A stretch of DNA of 64,000 nt from Acidimicrobiaceae bacterium (GTDB lineage Bacteria; Actinomycetota; Acidimicrobiia; Acidimicrobiales; RAAP-2), in the NCBI GenBank assembly GCA_003153575.1, contig PLZW01000012.1, positions 1 through 64,000 of the forward strand, read 5' to 3'. The position numbers and the translations under genes are program-made. This document shows positions 40,695-49,591 of the stretch, in pieces (positions within the stretch are counted from its first letter, which is position 1; each line of letters opens with the position of its first letter). Below the pieces are notes generated by a model. It saw nothing but the letters and a program-made list of their open reading frames with translations, was not told the origin of the DNA and did no database searches.

Positions 40695-42110
40695 TCAGAG
40701 GTCGGCCACCACGTCCGATCCGACGGCCCGCTGCAACTCGTCCAGGGCCAAGTGGAGCTGGTCGGCGAGGGCCCACGGGTCGGGCAGGCTCCTCGGACAA
40801 CCGATCAGCGAGACGCCCAGGACGTCCTGGTAGCTCCACGCGGTGATGTTGAGCCCGATCCCCTCGAGGATCGGGCCGACCGAGTACAGGGCATCGAGCC
40901 CGACCGGCCCCATCCGGATCTCCGCTCGGGGACCGGCCACGTTGGAGAGGATGACGTTGAGCGGGGGGTGGAGGTGGTCGGCCGCGTGCGACCGGCTCCA
41001 GAGGCGCACGGTCGGCTTATAGAGCTGCGGAGGCACCACGTCGGCCCGCTGCTCGAGGAGGTCGTGACCGAGCACGCTCCGCACCGCCCGCGAGGCCACC
41101 ACCCCGTCGTGGATCGTCCGCAGACGTTCGGCGGGATCGGCGACGTCGGTGGCCACGGACACGTAGATGTTGTCCACCCGGTTGCCGGACAGTCGGGCCG
41201 CGTCGGGATCGGTCGACACCGGGACGCTGGCCACCAGCGGTCGGCCGGGCAGCTCTTCGCGCTCCGCCAGGTAGCGCCTCAGCGCCCCGGCGCACACGGC
41301 CAGGTACACGTCGTTGAGCGTGGTCCCTGTGGCGCGGCGGACGCCCTGGAGTGCCCCGAGTGGCAGCCCGGTCATGGCGAAGGTGCGCTGCGGGCTGAGC
41401 GACACGTTGAACGACGTCCTCGGGATGTGGTGGAGGGGGATCGGAGGCATGGGCACGAAGCTGCGACGGGTGCGCTCGCTCGCCCGGGCGCTGGTAAATG
41501 AGGACTGGACCAGGTGGGGGAGGCCCCGGATGCGGGTGACCTGTTCGCGCAGCGCCCGCGCCACGAGGCGACCCTTGGTCGGGATGGGCTCGCCGACCCA
41601 CGGGTCGGCCAACGGCCCGGGCCGGGGCTCGGCGGTGGCCGCCTCTACCACGTTGCGCAGCAGCGCCACCGCAGCCGACCCGTCGGCCACGGCGTGGTGG
41701 AGCTTCACGACGACGGCGATGCGGTGTCCAGCCATGCCCTCGACCACCCGGATGGCCCACAGCGGTCGGTCGCGCGGCAGTGGTGTACCGGCGAAGTCGG
41801 CGACGACGGCGGCCAAGGCCCGGTCGTCGCCCGGTGGCTCGAGGACGATGCGGCTCAGATGGCGGGCCAGATCGAAGCCGGGGTCCTCCACCCAGACCGG
41901 GTGCCCGAGTCCGAAGGGGACGGGGACCGTGCGGCGGCGAAACGGGGGCAGCCGGATCAGCAACTGGGCCAGCACCTCGGACAGCGTGGCGAACGAGAAG
42001 GCCGACTCCAGGCCGGAGACGTCGGACACGGCCACCTTGATGGTGTGCATGTGCGCGGTGGGTGTCTCGGAGTACAGGAACTTGGCGTCGAGTCCGGACA
42101 TGGTCTCCAC
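40695..42110 (-). CDS. Wax ester synthase/diacylglycerol acyltransferase (WS/DGAT), 471 aa
   Basis: A WS/DGAT-family acyltransferase that uses acyl-CoA to esterify a fatty alcohol or diacylglycerol. The catalytic HHxxxDG motif is complete at residues 138-144 (KLHHAVADGSAA), and the family regions MSGLDAKFLYSETPTAHMHTIKVAV, PLDRDRPLW-like LPRDRPLWAIRVVEG, and NVILSNVAGP are all present. GTG at 42110 starts three bases after the hydrolase stop, so the two are co-transcribed. A second member of the family is encoded at 45228 on the other arm of the locus. Substrate preference cannot be read from sequence. Confidence 0.92.
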   Translation of the reverse strand: METMSGLDAKFLYSETPTAHMHTIKVAVSDVSGLESAFSFATLSEVLAQLLIRLPPFRRRTVPVPFGLGHPVWVEDPGFDLARHLSRIVLEPPGDDRALAAVVADFAGTPLPRDRPLWAIRVVEGMAGHRIAVVVKLHHAVADGSAAVALLRNVVEAATAEPRPGPLADPWVGEPIPTKGRLVARALREQVTRIRGLPHLVQSSFTSARASERTRRSFVPMPPIPLHHIPRTSFNVSLSPQRTFAMTGLPLGALQGVRRATGTTLNDVYLAVCAGALRRYLAEREELPGRPLVASVPVSTDPDAARLSGNRVDNIYVSVATDVADPAERLRTIHDGVVASRAVRSVLGHDLLEQRADVVPPQLYKPTVRLWSRSHAADHLHPPLNVILSNVAGPRAEIRMGPVGLDALYSVGPILEGIGLNITAWSYQDVLGVSLIGCPRSLPDPWALADQLHLALDELQRAVGSDVVADL

Positions 42111-42113
42111 GGC

Positions 42114-43427
42114 TCAACCGACCTCGTTCAGGGGTACGTCCAGACCGGCCGACTGGGCCAGCGAGGCCTCGATGAATCCGGTGACCTGCTTGGACCACAG
42201 GTAGCCGACGTGGTTCCCCGCGTACCATGACACCGGTGGGCCGTCCCAGTGGTCGGCCAGGCGCCGGGCCTGGTCGGGGGTGGCCATGCGGTCGCCGTAG
42301 CCGGCGAAGATGTAGCGCCGGTCGGCGGTCACCAGGGGCTCGAAGTACAGCGGGGACACGACGCGGAAGACGGCTTCGGCCGGGCCGCCCATGATCCGGT
42401 GCTCGATGGCCCGTACCCTGATGTGCCGGGGGCTGTGCGCGTGGAAGAGGCCGGGGAAGTCTGCCACCGGTATGCCGGCCACGACCCCGTCGAGCCCCGC
42501 TTCGATGCCGGCCAGCAGGGCCGCCGTGTAGGCGCCGAGCGACACGCCGAAGAGGCTGATCGAGGTGGCGCCCTGATCTCGGATCCAACTGATCAGGCGC
42601 CGGATGTCCCACACCGCCTGGGTGAGGCCGTGCACCGCGTTCATCAGGTCGAACGACAGGAAGGGCTCACCGCTGATCCGGGTGACCCGGCGGGGTCCGT
42701 GGAGCGGGAGGGCGGGCAGGGCGACGTTCATCCCGAGCCCGTGGTGCAACCGGGCGGCGTGCAGACCCGGGAAGTCCATGAAGGGGAATCCCATGCAGAA
42801 TCCGTGGATGGCCACGACCCACGGCCGGGAAGCGTCCGCGTGGCGGAGCACCGCCGCGGTGGCCGCCGTGTTGGGACCGAAGGCCACCCACCGGGCGCTG
42901 CCCGGCTCACCCGGGTGGGGGGCGAAGCCGCTGTCCCACGAGATCCGCTCGTAGTCCTGGCCGAGTGCCCACCCACGGCTGGTGGTCACATCGGGTGCAC
43001 CGAGCGACGGCGGTGTCCGGTGGTAGGTCCGGGGGTCGGCGAGCCAACCCTGGTCGGTATAGAGCGCCGCGGCCTCGGCCAGTTCGTCGGCCACCCGCGC
43101 GAAGTCGCCGGGCAGGGGGAACCGGTTGGGAGCCATGGCCACGGCCAGGAGTGCCTCGTCCATGGCCACTTGGGCAGCGAGGCCCAGCGAGAGGTGGGGT
43201 GCGGGGAGCGACTCGGACACCTCGCCGCGGACGAGTGCGGACCCGACGAAGTGGAGGGTGCGGGGGACAGCGCGCGTGACCCGCACCAGTGCCCGCCGGT
43301 GGAGGAAACCGGTCACGGCGCGGATCGGGCCCAGCAGTTGTTCGACGGTGGAGGGCGACGCCGGCCCCCCCGACGTGGTCTCCGGGTGGGAATCGCCGTG
43401 GCTGGCGTCTCGTGCGACTTTCCCCAT
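42114..43427 (-). CDS. Alpha/beta-hydrolase family protein, 437 aa
   Basis: A serine hydrolase with an extended N-terminal region of about 190 residues. The hydrolase core starts at PWVVAIHGFCMGFPFMDFPGL, with the nucleophile motif SLFGVSLGAYTAALL and the C-terminal histidine in WYAGNHVGYLW. It has no signal peptide. In context with a WS/DGAT and a P450 it may act as a lipase or thioesterase in neutral-lipid turnover (inference). ATG at 43427 has AAGGAG seven bases upstream. It is the first gene of the leftward arm, divergent from the acyl-CoA ligase gene by 127 bases. Confidence 0.83.
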   Translation of the reverse strand: MGKVARDASHGDSHPETTSGGPASPSTVEQLLGPIRAVTGFLHRRALVRVTRAVPRTLHFVGSALVRGEVSESLPAPHLSLGLAAQVAMDEALLAVAMAPNRFPLPGDFARVADELAEAAALYTDQGWLADPRTYHRTPPSLGAPDVTTSRGWALGQDYERISWDSGFAPHPGEPGSARWVAFGPNTAATAAVLRHADASRPWVVAIHGFCMGFPFMDFPGLHAARLHHGLGMNVALPALPLHGPRRVTRISGEPFLSFDLMNAVHGLTQAVWDIRRLISWIRDQGATSISLFGVSLGAYTAALLAGIEAGLDGVVAGIPVADFPGLFHAHSPRHIRVRAIEHRIMGGPAEAVFRVVSPLYFEPLVTADRRYIFAGYGDRMATPDQARRLADHWDGPPVSWYAGNHVGYLWSKQVTGFIEASLAQSAGLDVPLNEVG

Positions 43428-43486
43428 GGGACTCCTTCCCCACCGCAGGCGGGCCGCCGGCGTCGGTGCCAGGTCCGTCACCTGGA

Positions 43487-43522
43487 ATACTAAGGCTGGC
43501 TGTCCGGCCTGAAAGGGCCGGA
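43487..43522. promoter_or_regulatory. Inverted repeat in the shared promoter of the neutral-lipid locus
   Basis: TCCGGCC (43503-43509) and GGCCGGA (43516-43522) are perfect 7-bp arms around TGAAAG. The repeat sits between the divergent hydrolase and ligase genes. A -10-like TAGTAT on the minus strand (43487-43492) lies close by. A single regulator bound here could control both arms. Confidence 0.45.
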
Positions 43523-43554
43523 AGTCCTTTTGCGGGCCCAGGGGAGGGACGCCG

Positions 43555-45228
43555 ATGGAGTTGAATCTGGCGGACCTGTTCGAGAGCGTCGCGGAGGAGA
43601 TCGGCGTCGCCGAGGCCATGGTCGCCGGAACGCGCCGCCTCACCTACGCGGCACTCGACCGGCGGGCCAACCGCCTGGCCCACCACCTGGCCTCCACCGG
43701 CGTCGGCCCGGGCGACTTCGTCGGTGTGCAGCTGGCCAACGGCACGGAGTACGTGGAGGTGATGCTGGCCTGCTTCAAGATCCGGGCCGTGCCGGTCAAT
43801 GTCAACTATCGGTACGTCACCCGCGAGCTCGAATACCTCTACCGCGACGCCGGGCTCGTCGCCCTCGTGTTCCACCGGCGGTTCCGGTCCGCGGCGACAG
43901 CTGCTCTCGGGGCGATGTCCGAGCGCCGGTCCGTACTCGAGGTCGACCACGGGATCGATCTCGACGCCGAGGCCGCAGACAGTCCTCGTAGAGGTGGCGT
44001 CGACGACTACGAGGCGGTGCTCGCCGCTGCGTCCGACACCCGCGACTTCCCGGCCCGATCGGCCTCCGACCTCTACTGCGTGTACACCGGGGGCACCACC
44101 GGGATGCCGAAGGGGGTGCTCTGGCGCCAGGACGACATCTTCTTCGGGGCCATGGGCGGTGGCGACCCCTTCGCGTCGGGCGACCACATCAGCCGGGCCG
44201 AGGAGTTGGTCGAGCGGATCCTCCGCCCGGGGGTGACCGCGCTCGCGATACCCCCGTTCATGCACGCGGCCGGGCACTGGCTGGTCTTCTCGACACTGTT
44301 CGGAGGCGGGAAGCTGGTGACCCTCACCTCTGGCGGCTTCGACCCGGTCGAGGCGTGGCGACTGGTGGAGGCGGAACGGGTCAACGCCGTGGTGGTGGTG
44401 GGCGACGCCATGGCCCGACCCCTCCTGGACGTCCTCGCCGAGGATCCCGGGCGCTGGGACCTGTCGTCGGTCATGGCGGTGGGTTCCGGTGGCGCCGTGC
44501 TCTCGCCGTCGACCAAGGCGCAGCTGGCCGAGCTGCTGCCCGGCCGGATGGTGGCCGACCGCTTCGGCTCTTCGGAGACCGGACAGGTGGGCGGTGAGGC
44601 CCCGGCCGGTGACCCGTTCGGTCCGCCCCGGCTGCGGGTCGACGACCGCACCGCGGTGCTCGGAGACGACCTCGAGCCCGTCGAGCCCGGGTCGGGCGTC
44701 ATCGGCCACCTCGCCCGGACCGGTCACGTGCCCCTCGGGTACCTGGGCGACGACCTGAAGTCGGCCGCCACCTTCGTCGAGCGGGAGGGGCGGCGGTGGG
44801 CGCTGCCTGGCGACCTGGCCACCGTGGACGGGGACGGGACGATCACAGTGCTCGGCCGGGGCTCCCTGTGCATCAACACCGGGGGGGAGAAGGTCTTTCC
44901 GGATGAGGTCGAGGCCGCGTTGAAGGACCACCCGGATGTGGCCGACGCCATCGTGGTCGGCCTGCCCGACGAGCGGTTCGGCGAGCAGGTCGTGGCCCTG
45001 GTCCAGGCCCGACCGGGACGGACGGTCGACGCCGCGGGCCTCTCGGCCCATGCGCACACCCTCCTGACGGGGTACAAGGTGCCGCGCCGGTTCGTCCTGG
45101 TGGACGAAGTGGTCCGGTCCCCGAGCGGCAAGCCCGACTACCCGCACGCCCGCTCGGTGGCGGAAGCCAGAGCAGTCGAGGGGCGGGAGGCGCCGGTCGC
45201 GCCCACGGTCGGTCCCGGGGGAGGGTGA
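43555..45228 (+). CDS. Fatty acyl-CoA synthetase/ligase (ANL superfamily), 557 aa
   Basis: An AMP-forming acyl-CoA ligase. The phosphate-binding motif is YTGGTTGMPKGV, followed by the A5-type FGSSETGQ, the A7-type LPGDLATVDGDGTITVLGR, and the coenzyme A/adenylation hinge NTGGEKVFPDEVE with the catalytic lysine in SPSGKPDY near the C-terminus. It activates a carboxylic acid, probably a fatty acid, supplying acyl-CoA for the adjacent WS/DGAT. ATG at 43555 follows GGGGAGGGA. The stop overlaps the start of the WS/DGAT gene (TGATG), so the two are coupled. Confidence 0.9.
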   Translation: MELNLADLFESVAEEIGVAEAMVAGTRRLTYAALDRRANRLAHHLASTGVGPGDFVGVQLANGTEYVEVMLACFKIRAVPVNVNYRYVTRELEYLYRDAGLVALVFHRRFRSAATAALGAMSERRSVLEVDHGIDLDAEAADSPRRGGVDDYEAVLAAASDTRDFPARSASDLYCVYTGGTTGMPKGVLWRQDDIFFGAMGGGDPFASGDHISRAEELVERILRPGVTALAIPPFMHAAGHWLVFSTLFGGGKLVTLTSGGFDPVEAWRLVEAERVNAVVVVGDAMARPLLDVLAEDPGRWDLSSVMAVGSGGAVLSPSTKAQLAELLPGRMVADRFGSSETGQVGGEAPAGDPFGPPRLRVDDRTAVLGDDLEPVEPGSGVIGHLARTGHVPLGYLGDDLKSAATFVEREGRRWALPGDLATVDGDGTITVLGRGSLCINTGGEKVFPDEVEAALKDHPDVADAIVVGLPDERFGEQVVALVQARPGRTVDAAGLSAHAHTLLTGYKVPRRFVLVDEVVRSPSGKPDYPHARSVAEARAVEGREAPVAPTVGPGGG

Positions 45229-46646
45229 TGGTGCAACGCATGGCCGGCATGGATGCCGCCTTCCTCTACATGGAGACGCCCGCGATGCACATGCACGTGG
45301 TCGGTGTCCTGGTGCTCGACCCCGGTGCGGGCGGCGACGGCTTCACCCTGGACACGCTGACCCGGGTGCTGTCCGAGCGCATCCACTTGATCCCCCCGCT
45401 CCGCCGCCGGCTGCTCCCGTCACCGGGGGGCATCGACCACCCCCTGTGGATCGAGGACCCCGATTTCGCACTGTCCGACCACGTGCAGGCAGCACCGGCA
45501 CGCGGGTCCATGTCGTGGGCCGAGCTCGAGCAGTTCACCGGGGACGTGGCCGGCCGGCCCCTCGACCGGTCGCGACCGCTGTGGGAGATGTGGCTGGCCG
45601 AGCTCGAGGGCGGTGCCGGCGTGGCGCTCGTGACCAAGCTCCACCACTCCCTCATGGACGGGGGCGCCGGGGCCGATCTCATGGCCTCGATCTTCGACCT
45701 CGGACCGGACGGTCCGGGTGCACCGGCGCCCCGGGCGGCATGGTCGCCGGACGTCGTTCCGTCCACCCGGAGCCAGGTGACCGGCTCCGTGGCCTCGCTG
45801 GTGGCCCGCCAGCGCCACGTACCCGCCGCCCTGGCCCGCTCGGCGTCGAGTGTCGCCGGTACCGCCCGGATGTGGGTCACGGAACGCCGGGCCGGCAACC
45901 GGCTGCCGCTGACCGCTCCGACGACACCGTTCAACGGGTCGCTCTCCCCCCGTCGCACGGTCTGCCTCACCCGCGTCGACCTCGACGACGTCCTCGGCAT
46001 CCGCCGGGCGTTCGGGACCACGGTCAACGACGTCGTCCTGGCCATTTCGGCCACTGCACTGCGCCGGTACCTGGAGGCCCGCAACGCGCTGCCGAGGCGT
46101 GACCTGGTGGCCGCGGTGCCGGTCAGCGCACACCGGCCCGACGACGACCACGACCTCGTCAACAAGGTTTCGAACATGATGGTGACGCTGCCGCTCACCC
46201 CGGACGACCCGCTCGAGCGGCTGGCCGCCGTCCATGCCAATTCGCGGAGCTCCAAGGCCCTCCAGAGTGCCTTCGGGCCCGACTCGCTCCAGGAGTTGAC
46301 CGGCTTCACACTGCCCCCGATCATGACGGCCGCCGCCCGCCTCTACTCGGGACTCGGCCTGGCCCGGTTCCACCCGCCGCTCATGAACCTGGTGATTTCG
46401 AATGTCCCCGGACCCCCCGTCGACCTCTACTGCGCCGGAGCCCGGGTCACCGGGATCTTCCCCATGGGGCCGGTCATGGAGGGCTCGGGGGTCAATATCA
46501 CGGTGCTGTCCGAGGCGCGCCATCTCAACATCGGGATCATGGCCTGCCCGGACCTGCTCGACGACGTCGGCGAATTGGGTCGCTTCATGGTCGAAGCCGT
46601 CGACGAGCTGGCCGGACTGGCTGCCGGCCGTGCGCCAACGGCGTGA
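45228..46646 (+). CDS. Wax ester synthase/diacylglycerol acyltransferase (WS/DGAT), 472 aa
   Basis: A second WS/DGAT-family acyltransferase, distinct in sequence from the one at 40695. The catalytic motif is at residues 139-145 (KLHHSLMDGGAG); other blocks are MAGMDAAFLYMETPAMHMHVVGV, PLDRSRPLWEMWLAE and NLVISNVPGP. ATG at 45228 overlaps the ligase stop and follows GGGGGAGGG. Coupling to an acyl-CoA ligase suggests direct use of the activated acyl chain for storage lipid. A weak hairpin (46663-46680) follows the gene. Confidence 0.92.
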   Translation: MVQRMAGMDAAFLYMETPAMHMHVVGVLVLDPGAGGDGFTLDTLTRVLSERIHLIPPLRRRLLPSPGGIDHPLWIEDPDFALSDHVQAAPARGSMSWAELEQFTGDVAGRPLDRSRPLWEMWLAELEGGAGVALVTKLHHSLMDGGAGADLMASIFDLGPDGPGAPAPRAAWSPDVVPSTRSQVTGSVASLVARQRHVPAALARSASSVAGTARMWVTERRAGNRLPLTAPTTPFNGSLSPRRTVCLTRVDLDDVLGIRRAFGTTVNDVVLAISATALRRYLEARNALPRRDLVAAVPVSAHRPDDDHDLVNKVSNMMVTLPLTPDDPLERLAAVHANSRSSKALQSAFGPDSLQELTGFTLPPIMTAAARLYSGLGLARFHPPLMNLVISNVPGPPVDLYCAGARVTGIFPMGPVMEGSGVNITVLSEARHLNIGIMACPDLLDDVGELGRFMVEAVDELAGLAAGRAPTA

Positions 46647-47035
46647 CCCGGGTCGCACCGTCCGGTCCGACCGCGGACCGCCCCCGGCCTGATCCGTCAA
46701 GTGCCCGGCCACGTCGGGTCACGGGCGGGCGACACCCCGAGGATGCACGGGGCCACCGAGTCGATCCGGGACGTGGCGACGCAGTGGTCGAAGGTGGCCG
46801 CGGGCACGGCCACCGCCGGCGGGCCACCCGCGGTGACGGTCCACACCCAGGCCCGGGCCCGGAACACGGGGGCGCGGCCGAGGGCGGCCGTGATCAGTCA
46901 CTGGTGGTCCGGTTCCCCTCACGACCCGTCATCGTAGGAGTCCGGCGGCCCCGGTCCCGGTGACGGCGCTCAAGTCCCCGTCGCCAGGCGTCGATGGATT
47001 GATCGAGGACCTATGGCCGAAGACGCGGAGACACG
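46647..47035. other. 389-bp spacer with a weak terminator hairpin, no clear gene
   Basis: Arms CGGTCC (46663-46668) and GGACCG (46675-46680) around six bases form a small hairpin just after the WS/DGAT stop. The rest holds short open frames on both strands, with coding-like third-position GC in one minus-strand frame but no usable start near a ribosome site. The promoter of the secreted gene at 47036 should lie at the right end. Confidence 0.55.
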
Positions 47036-49552
47036 ATGAGCCACCACGCGTGGTCCCGGAGGACGACGCGACTGTTTGCCGGCGCGCCCATGCTCCTGGT
47101 GGTCACCCTCGGCGCCGGGTCGGTAGCCGCCGCCGTTCACCAGGCGGGTCCCGCATCCGCTGTCGTCCGGACCTGTCCCCGCCCGTCGGTCCCAGCCGGC
47201 ATCTACGGGATGGTCGCCGCCCGCGCCCCCTTCGGTTGCACCGCCTCGACCTCGGTGGCAGGCGCCGTGTCGCACGCTGCCCGCGCCGGTGAGGCGAACC
47301 CCACGTACAATGGGGGCAACCCCCCACTCGCCTACGGCGGGGGCCCGGTGGTCGGCACCCCCACCACCACCGGACAGAACACGATCAACCCCATCTTCTG
47401 GGCCCCCGCCGGCTACACCTTCCCCAACGGCTACCGGTCCGGTATCACCACGTTCCTGGCCGACGTGGCCGCCGACAGCGGCAAGGCCTCCAACGTCTAC
47501 GCAGTGGGAACCCAGTACACCGACGGACAGCTCACCGGCTCGCCCCACCTCAGCTACGACATCCACGTCGGGGCCGAGGTGAACGCGACCGACGCCTACC
47601 CGACCGTCGGCGGGTGCACGCCCGACAACGCCTACAGCGAGTCTTTCACGACGTGCATCACGGACCAGCAGATGCAGAGTGAGATCTCGACCGTACTGGC
47701 CGCCGACAGCCTGCCCACCGGTATGGGCGACATCTACCTGGTGGTATTCCCACCGAACGTCGAGACCTGTGCCGACGTCAACGACGCGGCACTCGGCGGC
47801 GCCTGCTCGGACACCAACTACCCGGGGTTCTGCGCCTACCACAGCGCCTTCTCCACCGCCTCGGGCCAGGCCCTCTACGCCAACATCCCCTTCCCCACCG
47901 ACTACTACTACGACTGCCTGATCCCGCAGGCGCCCAGCGGCTCGAACGTCCTCGACTCCACCTTGAGCATGATCAGCCACGAACACAACGAGACGATCAC
48001 CGACCCGCTGGGCAATGCCTGGATCGACAGCGTCGGGAACGAGGACGGCGACGAGTGCGGGTGGATGTTCGGGAGCCCGCTCGGCGGGGCGGCCGGCTCG
48101 CAGTGGAACCAGGTGATCAACGGCGACCACTACTACCTCCAACAGGAGTTCTCCAATGAGGACTATGCCCTGAACCACGCCAACGGCTGCGCGCTGACCC
48201 AGTCCGTGCCGGTGGCAACGGTTGCGGTGACCACGCCCCATCCGACCGCCGCCGTGGCCACCGCCTTCGACGGCCGCGCCTCGACCGACCCCAACGTCCC
48301 GAACGGGATCACCGACTGGTCCTGGGACTTCGGCGACGCGTCCTCATCGGCCACCGGTGCGACGCCTGTCCACACCTACTCCTCCGCCGGCACCTTCCCG
48401 GTCACCCTCACGGTGACCGATGTGGACGGCTTCGCCGCGTCGACCACCCAATCGGTGACCGTGGCGCCGGCGTCACCACCGAGCGCCCCCACGTTCACCG
48501 CGGCCTCGCCGCCCCTGGAGGCCACGGTGGCCAAGCACTACTCCTACACCTTCGCAGCCTCGGGTAGTCCGGCCCCGAGCTTCTCCCTGTCCGGCGGGCC
48601 GGCGTGGCTCTCGATCTCCGCGGTCGCCGGCACCGTGACGGCAACGCCCCCCGCCGGCACGACCTCGTTCTCCTACTCCGTCGTTGCCGCCAACGGCGTG
48701 GACCCATCCCCGACCGTCGGTCCGTTCGTGGTGACGGTGGGGATCTCGTCCGGTCCCCAGAACAAGACCCACGGGTACTGGTTGGTCGGGTCCGACGGTG
48801 GGATCTTCTCGTTCGGTGATGCGGGCTTCCACGGCTCGACCGGTGCCCTCGTGCTGCAGCGCCCGGTAGTCGGGATCACCCCGACCTCGGACCGGGCCGG
48901 CTACTGGCTGGTGGGGTCCGACGGCGGCGTCTTCGCCTTCGGCGACTCCGGCTACCACGGCTCGCTTCCCGGACTCGGGTTCGCCCCGGCCGGGGACACC
49001 AGCGGCCGGCCGGCCCTGGCCGCGCCGATCGTCGCCATGGTGCCCTCCTCGGACGGCGCCGGCTACTTCATGGTGGCCGCCGACGGCGGGGTGTTCGCCT
49101 TCGGGGACGCCCGCTTCGCGGGATCCTGTCCGGGGATCGGCGGCTGCGCCGGTGCCGCGGTGGCCGTCATGCCCGACGCCTCGGGCAACGGCTACTGGCT
49201 GATCACGTCCACCGGCAGCGTCTACGCCTTCGGCGATGCCCGCTACTTCGGCGCACCACCGGTCAGGTCGGTGAGCGTCACCTCGGCGGTGCGTACCCCG
49301 GACGGGGGCGGCTACTGGATCCTCTTCGCCGACGGTCAGGTCACCGGCTTCGGCGACGCCGTCGCCCACGGCGATCCGGCCGGTGCCCTGGGCGGGGACC
49401 GCGCCACCGCCATCTTCTCCACGGCCGACGGCGCCGGCTACTGGGTGGCCACCGCCGCCGGCGCGGTCTACGCCTACGGCGACGCCCCGCCCGACGGCGG
49501 CATGGCCGGGGCCCACCTCAACGCTCCGATCATCGCCGCATCGGGCTGGTAG
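47036..49552 (+). CDS. Large secreted protein: HEHNE metalloprotease-like domain, PKD, Ig-like and six GYW/FGDA repeats, 838 aa
   Basis: A multidomain exported protein. The signal segment covers about residues 12-42. Residues about 90-385 form a domain with many cysteines and the motif SMISHEHNETITDPLGNAW, reminiscent of the HE.xE motif of the plant EXORDIUM/PHI-1-like and related bacterial secreted families, so a zinc site is plausible. A PKD domain follows (WSWDFGDASSSATGATPVHTYSSAGTFPVTLTV), then an Ig-like domain (about 480-575), then six propeller units starting at HGYWLVGSDGGIFSFGDAGF. ATG at 47036 follows GGAG. Likely a cell-surface or extracellular binding or degradative protein. Confidence 0.8.
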   Translation: MSHHAWSRRTTRLFAGAPMLLVVTLGAGSVAAAVHQAGPASAVVRTCPRPSVPAGIYGMVAARAPFGCTASTSVAGAVSHAARAGEANPTYNGGNPPLAYGGGPVVGTPTTTGQNTINPIFWAPAGYTFPNGYRSGITTFLADVAADSGKASNVYAVGTQYTDGQLTGSPHLSYDIHVGAEVNATDAYPTVGGCTPDNAYSESFTTCITDQQMQSEISTVLAADSLPTGMGDIYLVVFPPNVETCADVNDAALGGACSDTNYPGFCAYHSAFSTASGQALYANIPFPTDYYYDCLIPQAPSGSNVLDSTLSMISHEHNETITDPLGNAWIDSVGNEDGDECGWMFGSPLGGAAGSQWNQVINGDHYYLQQEFSNEDYALNHANGCALTQSVPVATVAVTTPHPTAAVATAFDGRASTDPNVPNGITDWSWDFGDASSSATGATPVHTYSSAGTFPVTLTVTDVDGFAASTTQSVTVAPASPPSAPTFTAASPPLEATVAKHYSYTFAASGSPAPSFSLSGGPAWLSISAVAGTVTATPPAGTTSFSYSVVAANGVDPSPTVGPFVVTVGISSGPQNKTHGYWLVGSDGGIFSFGDAGFHGSTGALVLQRPVVGITPTSDRAGYWLVGSDGGVFAFGDSGYHGSLPGLGFAPAGDTSGRPALAAPIVAMVPSSDGAGYFMVAADGGVFAFGDARFAGSCPGIGGCAGAAVAVMPDASGNGYWLITSTGSVYAFGDARYFGAPPVRSVSVTSAVRTPDGGGYWILFADGQVTGFGDAVAHGDPAGALGGDRATAIFSTADGAGYWVATAAGAVYAYGDAPPDGGMAGAHLNAPIIAASGW

Positions 49553-49591
49553 AACGACCGGGATCCGATCGACCGGGGGGAATCCCTCCGG

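Noticed and set aside
44725-44730. Other CACGTG hexamers (also at 45480-45485) as further parS sites
   Set aside because: They lie inside coding sequence and lack the TGTTT and AAC flanks of the ParB site.
46697-46877. Minus-strand frame with coding-like third-position GC downstream of the WS/DGAT gene
   Set aside because: A stop lies directly upstream, leaving at most about 55 codons from a GTG without a ribosome site; GC-rich non-coding DNA often shows this bias.
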